64,000 nt of DNA from Microvirga aerilata (GTDB lineage Bacteria > Pseudomonadota > Alphaproteobacteria > Rhizobiales > Beijerinckiaceae). Made by a program: the position numbers and the translations under genes. The number at the start of each line of letters is the position of its first letter. Within the stretch, counting starts at the first letter, position 1. The DNA lies in contig NZ_JAEQMY010000014.1 in assembly GCF_016743775.1 (NCBI RefSeq), positions 62,001 to 126,000 of the forward strand. The letters are read 5' to 3'. Positions 42,523 to 54,627 of the stretch are shown in pieces. Under the pieces are notes generated by a model, which saw nothing but the letters and a program-made list of their open reading frames with translations, had not been told where the DNA came from and made no database searches.

Positions 42523-43530
42523 ATGCCAGAATTCCTTCTCATGGAATGGCTGGGAAAGCCCGTCTGGATGTGGACGGCTTTCTTGAGCCTTGTCGTTTTT
42601 CTCCTCGCTTTCGATCTCGGTGTCCTGAACAGGAAGGACAAAGAACTCGGCGTGAAGGAGAGCCTTCTCCTGTCTGCCTTCTACATCGGCATCGCAGTTC
42701 TCTTCGGTGCCTATATCTGGTGGTCGTTCGAGACCGGCCTCCTGGTGACCCAGGACGGCAGCCACGCGGGGATTTCCTACTTCACGGGCTTCTTCATCGA
42801 GAAGTCCCTGTCCATCGACAATGTTTTCGTGATCTCGCTGATCTTCAGCTATTTCGCGATCCCTCGACGCTTCCAGTACCGTGCTCTCGTCTGGGGCATT
42901 ATCGGCGTCATCGTTCTGCGCGGCATCATGATCGCTCTGGGTGCGGCTTTGGTGCAGGAATATGCCTGGATGCTCTACATCTTCGGCGCGTTCCTCATCG
43001 CGACCGGCATCAAGATGCTGATCGTGCCCGAGAGCGATCCCGACATCGAGAAGAACCCGCTCGTCCGCTTCCTGCGCAAACACATGCGGGTGACGCATCA
43101 GCTTCACGACCAGCACTTCTTCGTGCGAGAGCCCGATCCCAAGACAGGCAAACTCGTCTCCTGGGCGACGCCCCTCTTTCTGGCACTCGTGGTGATTAAC
43201 GTCGCCGATCTGATCTTTGCAGTGGACTCGGTGCCGGCCATCTTCGCCATCACCACGGATACCTTCGTGGTCTACACGGCCAACATCATGGCGATCCTGG
43301 GCTTAAGGGCGCTCTACTTCGCCTTGGCCGCCATGGTGCACAGGTTCCATTACCTGAAGTACGCCCTGGCGCTGGTGCTCGTGTTCATCGGCGGCAAGAT
43401 CTTCTGGAACCAGCTCGTGGGCAAGCTCGATCCCACCATCTCGCTGGGCGTGACTCTCGCCCTGATCGCAGGCGGCGTGGTCTTCTCCCTGTGGAAGACG
43501 AGGGATGAGCAGCAGGCTGTTTCCGGCTAA
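42523..43530 (+). CDS. TerC-family integral membrane protein
   Basis: A 335-residue protein with nine or so hydrophobic segments. LAFDLGVLNRKDKELGVKESL and FIEKSLSIDNVFVISLIFSYF, then NVADLIFAVDSVPAIFAI are the TerC signatures with conserved acidic residues. TerC-type proteins are metal-linked, for example in manganese export (Alx/MntX) or metal loading of exoenzymes. No manganese riboswitch of the yybP-ykoY type is recognisable in the leader. Confidence 0.88.
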   Translation: MPEFLLMEWLGKPVWMWTAFLSLVVFLLAFDLGVLNRKDKELGVKESLLLSAFYIGIAVLFGAYIWWSFETGLLVTQDGSHAGISYFTGFFIEKSLSIDNVFVISLIFSYFAIPRRFQYRALVWGIIGVIVLRGIMIALGAALVQEYAWMLYIFGAFLIATGIKMLIVPESDPDIEKNPLVRFLRKHMRVTHQLHDQHFFVREPDPKTGKLVSWATPLFLALVVINVADLIFAVDSVPAIFAITTDTFVVYTANIMAILGLRALYFALAAMVHRFHYLKYALALVLVFIGGKIFWNQLVGKLDPTISLGVTLALIAGGVVFSLWKTRDEQQAVSG

Positions 43531-43544
43531 CGATCCCTCCCCTT

Positions 43545-43629
43545 GATCACCGGCTCATGCCGGTGATCTCACTTTGAAGAGCGCATCGCTTCTCATGATC
43601 GGCATGGCCGGGACGAGCCCGGCCATGCC
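43545..43629. repeat. Dispersed palindromic repeat, type B (two hairpins)
   Basis: GATCACCGGC...GCCGGTGATC (43545-43568) and GGCATGGCCGGG...CCCGGCCATGCC (43601-43629) are two palindromes after the TerC stop and before the convergent Lrp-type gene. Related pairs occur near 47399 and 60916. They may also act as terminators. Confidence 0.7.
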
Positions 43630-43641
43630 CCGGTGAGGAGA

Positions 43642-44103
43642 TTACACCGGCAGCATCCCGTCGCTCTTGACCTCCTCCATCACCGCATAGGTGCGCGTCT
43701 CCTTCACGCCCGGCAGAGCCAGAAGGGTCTCGCCGAGGAAGCGGCGGTAGGCGGCCATGTCGGCCACCCGGGTCTTCACCAGATAATCGAATCCGCCCGC
43801 CACCATGTGGCACTCGAGAACCTCAGGCGCCCGCTTCACGGCCTCGGCAAATTTCTCGAAAACGTCCGGCGTGGTCTTGTCGAGGGAGACCTCCACGAAC
43901 ACCAGGAGCTCGAGGCCGAGCCGGTGCGGATCGAGCCGGGCGCCGAACCCGGCGATATAGCCCTCCCGCTGCAGGCGTTTGACCCGGTCGCCCGTCGATG
44001 TGGGCGACAGGCCGATCTTTTCGGCCAGTTCCACGGTGGCGATGCGGCCATCGCTCTGGAGGTTCTTGAGGATCTTGCGATCGATCTTGTCCAAATCCGT
44101 CAT
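43642..44103 (-). CDS. putR: Lrp/AsnC-family regulator (PutR-like)
   Basis: A 153-residue protein: N-terminal helix-turn-helix (DRKILKNLQSDGRIATVELAEKIGLSPTSTGDRVKRLQREG) and C-terminal RAM sensor domain (ARLDPHRLGLELLVFVEVSLDKTTPDVFEKFAEAV). It is divergent from putA across 112 bp, as for PutR of Rhizobiales, which activates putA with proline as effector. The name rests on this context. Confidence 0.85.
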   Translation of the reverse strand: MTDLDKIDRKILKNLQSDGRIATVELAEKIGLSPTSTGDRVKRLQREGYIAGFGARLDPHRLGLELLVFVEVSLDKTTPDVFEKFAEAVKRAPEVLECHMVAGGFDYLVKTRVADMAAYRRFLGETLLALPGVKETRTYAVMEEVKSDGMLPV

Positions 44104-44215
44104 TATCGGGGTTCTGATGCTGCTTCACCGGATATCCTAAGCCCGTCACGCCAATAATGCCATCGAAACGCGGCTCGTTCTTTCATATATTCGAGGAAAC
44201 CCCAGAGGATTCCCG

Positions 44216-47200
44216 ATGCACCCTGCCCCAAGCCATCCTATGCCCTTCAACCCTCCCTATGCGGAAGACGACAAGGCCATGGCGTCCCGTCTGCTGGCCG
44301 GTTCGCGGCTGACGCCGGAGCGGGAGAAACGGGTGGACGAGCAGGCGACCCGCCTGATCGAGGCCATCCGCGCCAAGGGCGGCGGGCTCGGCGGCGTGGA
44401 GGAGATGCTGCGCGAATACGCGCTTTCCACCAAGGAGGGCCTTGCCCTCATGGTGCTGGCCGAAGCCCTGCTGCGGGTGCCGGATGCTGCCACCGCCGAC
44501 TGGCTCATCGAGGACAAGCTGGGACAGGCCGACTTCGCCAGCCATGAGTCGAAGTCGGACGCCTTCCTGGTCTCCGCATCGGCCTGGGCGCTCGGGATCA
44601 CGGCACGGGTCATCCAGCCGGGCGAGACCCCGGAAGGCATCCTGCGCCAGGTAACCAAGCGCCTCGGCCTTCCGGCCGTGCGCACGGCCACCCGGCAGGC
44701 CATGCGGGTGATGGGCAATCACTTCGTGCTCGGCCAGACCATCGAGGATGCCTTGAAGCGTGCGGGTTCCGCCAAGGGCCGGGTCTACCGCTATTCCTTC
44801 GACATGCTGGGCGAAGGCGCCCGCACGGCCGACGACGCCCGCCGCTATTTCGAATCCTATGCCTCCGCCATCGACGCCATCGGCCGCTCGGCCGGCAATG
44901 AGCCGCTGCCGAATCGCCCCGGCATTTCGGTGAAGCTCTCCGCGCTCCATCCGCGCTACGAGGCCACGAGCCGCGAGCGGGTCATGCGCGAGCTGGTGCC
45001 CCTCGTGATCGAGCTGGCGCAAAAGGCAAAATCCTACGACCTCAACTTCACCGTCGACGCGGAGGAAGCCGACCGCCTCGAACTTTCCCTCGAGGTGATC
45101 GACGCCGTGCTCGCCGATCCGTCGCTTGCCGACTGGAAAGGCTTCGGGCTTGCCATCCAGGCCTATCAGAAGCGCGCCGGCTCGGTGATCGACGCCATCG
45201 CCGCAATGGCCGAGCGCTACGACCGGCAGCTGATGGTGCGCCTCGTGAAGGGCGCCTATTGGGACACGGAGGTCAAGCGCGCCCAGGAGCGCGGCCTCGA
45301 CGATTATCCGGTCTTCACCCGCAAGGCGATGACGGACCTGCATTATGTCGCCTGCGCCGAGAAGATGCTCAGCTTACGTCCGCGCATCTACCCGCAATTT
45401 GCCACCCACAATGCGCTCACCGTCGCGTCGATCATCGAGCGCGCCGGCGGCACGGAGGGTTACGAGTTCCAGCGCCTGCACGGCATGGGCGAGGCGCTCT
45501 ACGCCCGCCTGATCGAGGACAAGCCGGGGCTGGCCTGCCGCGCCTATGCGCCGGTGGGCGGCCACCGCGATCTCCTGGCCTATCTCGTGCGGCGCCTGCT
45601 GGAAAACGGCGCGAACTCCTCCTTCGTTTCCGTGGCGGCCGATCCGAACGTTCCGGTCGAGGCGCTCCTGAAGCGGCCGGCCGACATCATCGTGTCCGCC
45701 GACAAGGCGCGCCATCCCAAGCTCCCCCTGCCGCGGGATCTCTACGGGCCGGAGCGGCCCAATTCCAAGGGCGTGGAATTCGGCCATCAGGCCACGCTCG
45801 ATGGACTTCTTGCCGAAATCAAACGGAGCGCGCAGCAGCGCTACAAGGCGGAGGTGCTGATCGACGGCAAGCCCGCGTCCGGCGAGACCCGCCCTGTCGT
45901 CAGCCCCATCGACGGCACGACCGTCGCAGGCTCCGTCACCGAGGCTTCGCCCGAGGTTGCCGACCATGCCATGGCGGCAGCCCGCGCAGGCTTTGGGGCC
46001 TGGAGCCGAACGGACGCGGACACGCGCGCCAAGGCGCTGGAGCGCGCAGCCGGTCTGCTGGAGGAGCGACGCGGCGCGCTGCTGCACCTGCTGCAAATCG
46101 AAGCCGGCAAGACCTTGGACGATGCCTTGTCGGAGGTGCGCGAGGCGGTCGATTTCCTGCGCTATTACGCCGTGCAGGGTCGTGGTCTCTTTGACAACGG
46201 CGACCTCATGCCGGGCCCCACGGGTGAAAGCAACGTGCTGCGCCTGCGTGGCCGCGGCGTGTTCGTGGCGATCTCGCCCTGGAACTTCCCGCTGGCCATC
46301 TTCCTCGGCCAGGTGAGCGCTGCGCTCATGGCCGGCAACGCGGTCGTGGCGAAGCCTGCCGAGCAGACGCCACTAATCGCCGATCTTGCGGTGCGCATCC
46401 TGCATGAAGGCGGTGTGCCGAAGACGGCCCTTCACCTCGTGCCGGGCGACGGGCGCGTCGGCGCGCGGCTCGTGGAGCACAAGGACGTGGCGGGCGTGGT
46501 CTTCACCGGCTCGACCGAGGTGGCCCGCATCATCAACCGGACGCTCGCGAACAAGGATGCGGCCATCGTGCCGCTGATCGCCGAGACCGGCGGCATCAAC
46601 GCCATGATCGTGGACGCCACGGCTCTGCCCGAACAGGTCGCCGACGATGTGGTGACCTCCGCTTTCCGCTCGGCCGGCCAGCGCTGCTCGGCTCTTCGCC
46701 TGCTCTGCGTGCAGGAGGACGTGGCCGACCGCATGATCGAGATGATCGCCGGCAATGCCCAGGAGCTGAAGCTTGCCGATCCGCGCGAGATTGCGGCCCA
46801 TGTGGGCCCGGTGATCGACCGGGAGGCCAAAGACAAGCTCGACGCGCACATCCAGGCGATGAAGCGCCAGGCCAAAGTGCACTATGCGGGTGAGGCGCCC
46901 ACCACGGGCACCTATGTTGCGCCGCACATCTTCGAGCTGAACAAGCCGCACGATCTGGCCCAGGAAGTCTTCGGCCCCGTCCTGCACGTGGTGCGCTACA
47001 GGGCCGACCGGCTGGAGGAGGTGCTGCGGGCGATCGAGGGCACTGGATATGGCCTGACGCTCGGCGTGCATTCCCGCATCGATTCCACCGTCGAGCGGAT
47101 CGTGGAGAGCTTGTCGGTGGGCAACGTCTATGTGAACCGCAACATGATCGGCGCGGTGGTGGGCGTGCAGCCCTTCGGCGGCCATGGCCTGTCCGGCACG

Positions 47201-47314
47201 GGCCCGAAGGCAGGCGGGCCGCACTACCTCCTGCGCTTTGCCACCGAGCAGACCGTGACGATCAACACGGCGGCGGCCGGCGGCAATGCTAATCTTATCG
47301 CTATGGGGGAGTAG
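44216..47314 (+). CDS. putA: Bifunctional proline dehydrogenase / glutamate-semialdehyde dehydrogenase PutA
   Basis: A 1032-residue protein with proline dehydrogenase domain (about 90-480; VKLVKGAYWD-like stretch at VRLVKGAYWDTEVKRAQ, and YARLIEDKPG) and aldehyde dehydrogenase domain (about 530-1000) with catalytic Cys824 (SAGQRCSALRLL) and Glu790 (IAETGGINAM). It turns proline into glutamate in two FAD- and NAD-linked steps. The N-terminal ribbon-helix-helix DNA-binding domain of enterobacterial PutA is absent, so regulation is by the divergent Lrp-type protein. The ATG at 44216 is chosen; 44240 is possible. Confidence 0.95.
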   Translation: MHPAPSHPMPFNPPYAEDDKAMASRLLAGSRLTPEREKRVDEQATRLIEAIRAKGGGLGGVEEMLREYALSTKEGLALMVLAEALLRVPDAATADWLIEDKLGQADFASHESKSDAFLVSASAWALGITARVIQPGETPEGILRQVTKRLGLPAVRTATRQAMRVMGNHFVLGQTIEDALKRAGSAKGRVYRYSFDMLGEGARTADDARRYFESYASAIDAIGRSAGNEPLPNRPGISVKLSALHPRYEATSRERVMRELVPLVIELAQKAKSYDLNFTVDAEEADRLELSLEVIDAVLADPSLADWKGFGLAIQAYQKRAGSVIDAIAAMAERYDRQLMVRLVKGAYWDTEVKRAQERGLDDYPVFTRKAMTDLHYVACAEKMLSLRPRIYPQFATHNALTVASIIERAGGTEGYEFQRLHGMGEALYARLIEDKPGLACRAYAPVGGHRDLLAYLVRRLLENGANSSFVSVAADPNVPVEALLKRPADIIVSADKARHPKLPLPRDLYGPERPNSKGVEFGHQATLDGLLAEIKRSAQQRYKAEVLIDGKPASGETRPVVSPIDGTTVAGSVTEASPEVADHAMAAARAGFGAWSRTDADTRAKALERAAGLLEERRGALLHLLQIEAGKTLDDALSEVREAVDFLRYYAVQGRGLFDNGDLMPGPTGESNVLRLRGRGVFVAISPWNFPLAIFLGQVSAALMAGNAVVAKPAEQTPLIADLAVRILHEGGVPKTALHLVPGDGRVGARLVEHKDVAGVVFTGSTEVARIINRTLANKDAAIVPLIAETGGINAMIVDATALPEQVADDVVTSAFRSAGQRCSALRLLCVQEDVADRMIEMIAGNAQELKLADPREIAAHVGPVIDREAKDKLDAHIQAMKRQAKVHYAGEAPTTGTYVAPHIFELNKPHDLAQEVFGPVLHVVRYRADRLEEVLRAIEGTGYGLTLGVHSRIDSTVERIVESLSVGNVYVNRNMIGAVVGVQPFGGHGLSGTGPKAGGPHYLLRFATEQTVTINTAAAGGNANLIAMGE

Positions 47315-47365
47315 GCGGGCGGAGCTCTCTCCCCGTTCGAGCGGAGCACGTAGTAGGCCGTGCAT

Positions 47366-47440
47366 GTCATTCCCCTTGCCAAGGGCCGTGAATGACACTC
47401 CCCTCGTCATCATCGGCCTTGTGCCGGTGCTTCTGATCGA
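47366..47440. repeat. Small copies of dispersed repeats (types A and B)
   Basis: GTCATTCCCCTT...GAATGAC (47366-47396) is a short type A copy. CATCATCGGCCTTGTGCCGGTGC at about 47409 is a type B arm also found at 60916-60943. Both lie in the 169-bp gap between putA and the convergent RNA ligase-like gene. Confidence 0.6.
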
Positions 47441-47483
47441 AGGCGTTGCGGCCTCATGTTCGTTATGGCCGCAACAGGCCCTG

Positions 47484-48017
47484 CTATGACTTAGCGGGTT
47501 GGATTTCGTCTGCGAAAAGGGAGCTGCTCACCTTCTCCCATGGCCCGCCGCGATACCACCACAGGTCCAGCCCGATGGCTGTAGCCTGGAAAGGTTGGAA
47601 GCCTTCCGTCAGTTCCTCCAGCAAGGCCCTGGCCTGGGTAGGATCAGCCTTGTTCTGCACCGTCACGTGGGGTTGATGCTTCTGCCGGTCCTGAGGCTTG
47701 AGCCAGTCATTCCATAGCTGCGCAAGATGACGGCGCAGCCCGCTGAGTTCTGGTGATGCAAGGTTGTAGGCAACGCCTCGCCCGAGGGAGCGCAGGCTCA
47801 CGACCTCCAGAGGAAAAGGCTTCTGGCGTGAGGCGCTGGCTGCGATGTCACGCTGGATTTCAATGAGATGTTCGCCCGGCAGATGATGGAACAGCGTTAG
47901 ATGCGCCGGGATGAAGTTCCGCTCCGGCGGAAAGTAGCGTTTCCTCTGCTCGTTGAAAAACGCGAAGGAACGCTCGTCGAATCGGAGCGTGAGAATGAGC
48001 GGCGCTATCTGGTCCAT
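47484..48017 (-). CDS. 2'-5' RNA ligase-like phosphoesterase
   Basis: A 177-residue protein with the two HxTx motifs of the 2H phosphoesterase family: HLTL (39-42) and HVTV (117-120). Members cleave 2',3'-cyclic phosphates or ligate tRNA halves. The ATG at 48017 lies only 4 bp past the T-tract of the ATP synthase terminator; a GTG at 48053 would start inside it and overlap atpC. It is thus read through from the atp operon or has a promoter I cannot see. Confidence 0.82.
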   Translation of the reverse strand: MDQIAPLILTLRFDERSFAFFNEQRKRYFPPERNFIPAHLTLFHHLPGEHLIEIQRDIAASASRQKPFPLEVVSLRSLGRGVAYNLASPELSGLRRHLAQLWNDWLKPQDRQKHQPHVTVQNKADPTQARALLEELTEGFQPFQATAIGLDLWWYRGGPWEKVSSSLFADEIQPAKS

Positions 48018-48019
48018 AA

Positions 48020-48046
48020 ATGAAAAACCCGGCTCGGGGCCGGGTT
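48020..48046 (-). terminator. Terminator of the ATP synthase operon
   Basis: On the minus strand AACCCGGC, 5 bases and GCCGGGTT form an 8-bp stem followed by TTTCATTT. It begins 10 bp after the atpC stop. Confidence 0.85.
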
Positions 48047-48054
48047 GTTTCACA

Positions 48055-48456
48055 TCAGAAGTTCAAGGCCGCCTTGGCTTCGCGCAGTTGCGCGACGGCT
48101 GACTCCGCCGCATGCTTCGCGGCCGGCTCGTTGGTGGCGTCATAGGCCATCTCGGCCTGGAGGATCTCGCGGTCGAGAATATCCTGCGTCAGTTCCTCGG
48201 CCGGGAGAGCACGCTCGGCCAGGACCGTGAGGCCGTTCTGGTTCACGTCGGCAAAACCGCCGCGCACCAGGATCCGCCGACCATTGCCGGGGTTGCTGGT
48301 GATGACGAGAAAGCCGGTCTTGAGGGCCGTCATGGTGGGCGCGTGGCCTGCCAGGATGGTCATGTCGCCTTCCGTGGCGGGCAGGACCACCGCATCGACG
48401 GCGCCCGAGAACAGCACCCGCTCGGGAGAGACGAGTTCGAAGGTGAAGGTAGCCAT
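48055..48456 (-). CDS. atpC: ATP synthase F1 epsilon subunit
   Basis: A 133-residue protein with the typical beta-sandwich start (MATFTFELVSPERVLFSGAV) and helical C-terminal hairpin (DREILQAEMAYDATNEPAAKHAAE). It inhibits ATP hydrolysis and couples rotor to head. AGGAG lies before the ATG. Last gene of the atpHAGDC operon. Confidence 0.93.
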   Translation of the reverse strand: MATFTFELVSPERVLFSGAVDAVVLPATEGDMTILAGHAPTMTALKTGFLVITSNPGNGRRILVRGGFADVNQNGLTVLAERALPAEELTQDILDREILQAEMAYDATNEPAAKHAAESAVAQLREAKAALNF

Positions 48457-48574
48457 TGGAGCTCCTCGTCATCCCGGTCGCCGCAGCAGGGCGGCTGGGA
48501 GTCGTTTGGGAGATACGCTCGACAGAAGTTCCGGAGCATGGACGCCCATGCTCCGGGACCCTTGTTGATCTTGA

Positions 48575-50913
<2,339 letters not shown>

Positions 50914-50967
50914 CGAGCGGCCCTACCCTCTCCGGAAATCCGGCTGGATCTTTAACAGTACGCAGTC

Positions 50968-52496
<1,529 letters not shown>

Positions 52497-52497
<1 letters not shown>

Positions 52498-53069
52498 TAT
52501 CGGACCTCTTTCATCGCTAGACGAATGGAATTGAGTTTGGTGCGCACCGAGGCATCCACCATGCGGGAGCCCATCTTCACGATGAGACCGCCGATGAGGC
52601 TCGGGTCGATTTTGACGTCGACGGAGACGTCAGCCTTAGCGACGTCGCGCAGCGCCGCCTTGATTTCGTTCATTACGGTGTCGGAAGGCGTTTCCGCCAG
52701 GGTCACCTGCGCCCGGACGATGCCCTTCGCATCAGACACGAGGTTCTGATAGGCGCGGATCATGTCGGGCAAGGCGAAGAGCCGGCGCTTGGATGCCACG
52801 AGGCGGATGAAATTGCCCGCAAGGCCCGAAAGGTCCGCCTTGTCGAGAATCGCACCGATCGCGTTCGACTGCTCCTCGGCCGTGAAAATGGGGTTGCGGA
52901 TCAGGCGCTGCAAGTCCTCGCTGCCCCGGATCATCTGATCGAAGCGATCGAGATCGCCGGCAACGGCGTCCACGGCATTCGCTTCCCGAGCGAGCTCGAA
53001 CAGCGCCGAAGCATAGCGCAACGCTACGCCCGACAGGAGGGGTCCTTCATGCGAACCGCTTTGCGCCAC
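52497..53069 (-). CDS. atpH: ATP synthase F1 delta subunit
   Basis: A 190-residue subunit; start is GTG at 53069 ([27 protein letters not shown]), as ATG options upstream lie in unrelated sequence. [23 protein letters not shown] and the C-terminal [25 protein letters not shown] are typical. It links the F1 head to the peripheral stalk. First gene of the operon. Confidence 0.93.
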
Positions 53070-53108
53070 GTAACCGTCTCTCTCGTGTCTTAACGGGCCT
53101 CGGACCGG

Positions 53109-53128
53109 GAGAGCCTTCGAAGGCTCTC
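53109..53128. promoter_or_regulatory. Palindrome in the atp operon leader
   Basis: GAGAGCCTTC is followed directly by its reverse complement, giving a 20-bp perfect palindrome 40 bp before atpH. It may be an RNA hairpin that affects translation or stability of the atp transcript; the promoter is expected in the 150 bp beyond. Confidence 0.5.
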
Positions 53129-53278
53129 GGGAAACCCGTGAGGTGTGGAAATGAGCCTGGGACGAAAGCCTTCTCCGCCCGTCAGGCGAGGGTGCACTAG
53201 CATGGGTTTTTCCGAGGCGCAAGGCGAGCAAGCCCCTGCTTGGCCAGGAAAAACGGGCAAGCTGGTTAAGGCGACGGC

Positions 53279-53839
53279 TCAGAGCTCCAAGGCGGCGACC
53301 TCGCAGTTGTTCAGGAAGCGGCCGACGAGCCTGCTGAAGAAGGTGCCGTGCCCCACGACCGCAATCATGGTCTCGGGCCGCTCGGCCAGCCAAGCCCGGA
53401 ACCGGTCGACCCGCTCCTCGAACACGTGGGCCGGCTCGTAGACGAAGCCCCGCTCGTTCACCTCGCCCTCGTTGTGCCACCAGACCTCTTCGAGATGGCC
53501 GAAATGCAGGTGGGGGAAGTCCTGAGCCAGGTGGGAGACGGCACGGCCCACGTCGCAGCTGCTCTCCAGGTGCTCGCGATGGAGGCATTCCACGAGGATC
53601 GCAGGCGAGGCGGGATGGTCCCCGAACAGCCCCATGGTGGTCTGGATCGCCCGGGTCAGCGGCGAGGTCACGACCAGCTCATAGGGGTGCTGGCGCAATT
53701 CCGGGGCGCGCTCGGCGACCTGCTGTCGGCCGAGTTCCGTCAGGGGCGCATCGATATGCCCCGGGTCCTCCCCGTGCTCGGCCCAGTGGGCATTGAAGGT
53801 GGATTGGCCGTGGCGGATGCAATGGACGATTTTGGGCAT
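53279..53839 (-). CDS. Histidine phosphatase family protein
   Basis: A 186-residue protein of the phosphoglycerate mutase-like type with the RHG motif (Arg9, His10, Gly11 in VHCIRHGQSTFN), SPLTRAIQT and the second catalytic His in VVGHGTFFSRLVG. It removes phosphate from an unknown small molecule or protein. Monocistronic. Confidence 0.85.
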   Translation of the reverse strand: MPKIVHCIRHGQSTFNAHWAEHGEDPGHIDAPLTELGRQQVAERAPELRQHPYELVVTSPLTRAIQTTMGLFGDHPASPAILVECLHREHLESSCDVGRAVSHLAQDFPHLHFGHLEEVWWHNEGEVNERGFVYEPAHVFEERVDRFRAWLAERPETMIAVVGHGTFFSRLVGRFLNNCEVAALEL

Positions 53840-53886
53840 GGGGCCTTTTGGACCGGCCTGACGTGGTTCGCAAGGGGTGACGGACG

Positions 53887-54387
53887 CTACCGTTTGTCGA
53901 ACGGAGGCTGAGACTGATCCTTTTCAGATCCCGCGAACGTCTCCTTCAGACGGCAGCCATATGAGGTGAGATCCGCCCTCACGATCTCGACCCGAAATTC
54001 CTGGCTTTCCAACACATAGCCTAGGGAGCCCTTGGGAAATCGTGCGCCCTGCCGACCGATGCTGCTCAAATTCTCGTCAGATGTCCCCACGGAGATCGGG
54101 CCATGAGGCGTATTCAGTTGCCGCACATTCGCGGCAGACTGGTCCTCAGGGTTGAGTTTGCCCATGCGCAGACTGACGCTGTAATCACATATCAGATCGT
54201 GATTGAGACTGTTATTGCCAATCACGAGAAGCCTTCGACCCTCCGCTTTAGTAGAGATGGAAAAGCGCGCATCCTCGGAAGCGGTGGGCAAGATCGAGGG
54301 AAGCAGCAGCAGAGCAGCTAGAAGGAGAAGCAGAGCAGCCAGAAGGAGAACCGAGTAGCGAGCCGGGATCAGCAGAACAGAGGCCAT
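53887..54387 (-). CDS. Hypothetical membrane-anchored protein
   Basis: A 166-residue protein with a Leu/Ala membrane segment (about 10-31) whose DNA is a 21-bp tandem duplication (54309-54350), then a soluble domain with two cysteines (CDYSVSLRMG and YGCRLKETF), perhaps periplasmic. No known domain. It is more AT-rich than its neighbours and may be recently gained. Confidence 0.6.
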   Translation of the reverse strand: MASVLLIPARYSVLLLAALLLLLAALLLLPSILPTASEDARFSISTKAEGRRLLVIGNNSLNHDLICDYSVSLRMGKLNPEDQSAANVRQLNTPHGPISVGTSDENLSSIGRQGARFPKGSLGYVLESQEFRVEIVRADLTSYGCRLKETFAGSEKDQSQPPFDKR

Positions 54388-54627
54388 TTTGCAACCTGGT
54401 AAAAACGCAGAAGTGGCAGGCCACGCCTGCCTTACTGTTACAACATGTTAATTCTGCTCAAGTTTCAGGACCCTGGTAGCTCTAATTGAGAATAAACTCT
54501 TACGATTACACCATCTCGATAAAACTTAGGTTCCAGACACGCCAAACCTCTTTGGAGGGCGGCTAAGCACCCCCAGCTGGATAGGAGCATTCTCCAGAGA
54601 AGCCCAGGATGAGCTTGAAAATCACAC
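54388..54627. other. AT-rich intergenic region without a gene
   Basis: 240 bp between the membrane-protein gene and priA. I see no gene, hairpin with T-tract or tRNA here. It is visibly AT-richer than the core chromosome. Confidence 0.5.
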
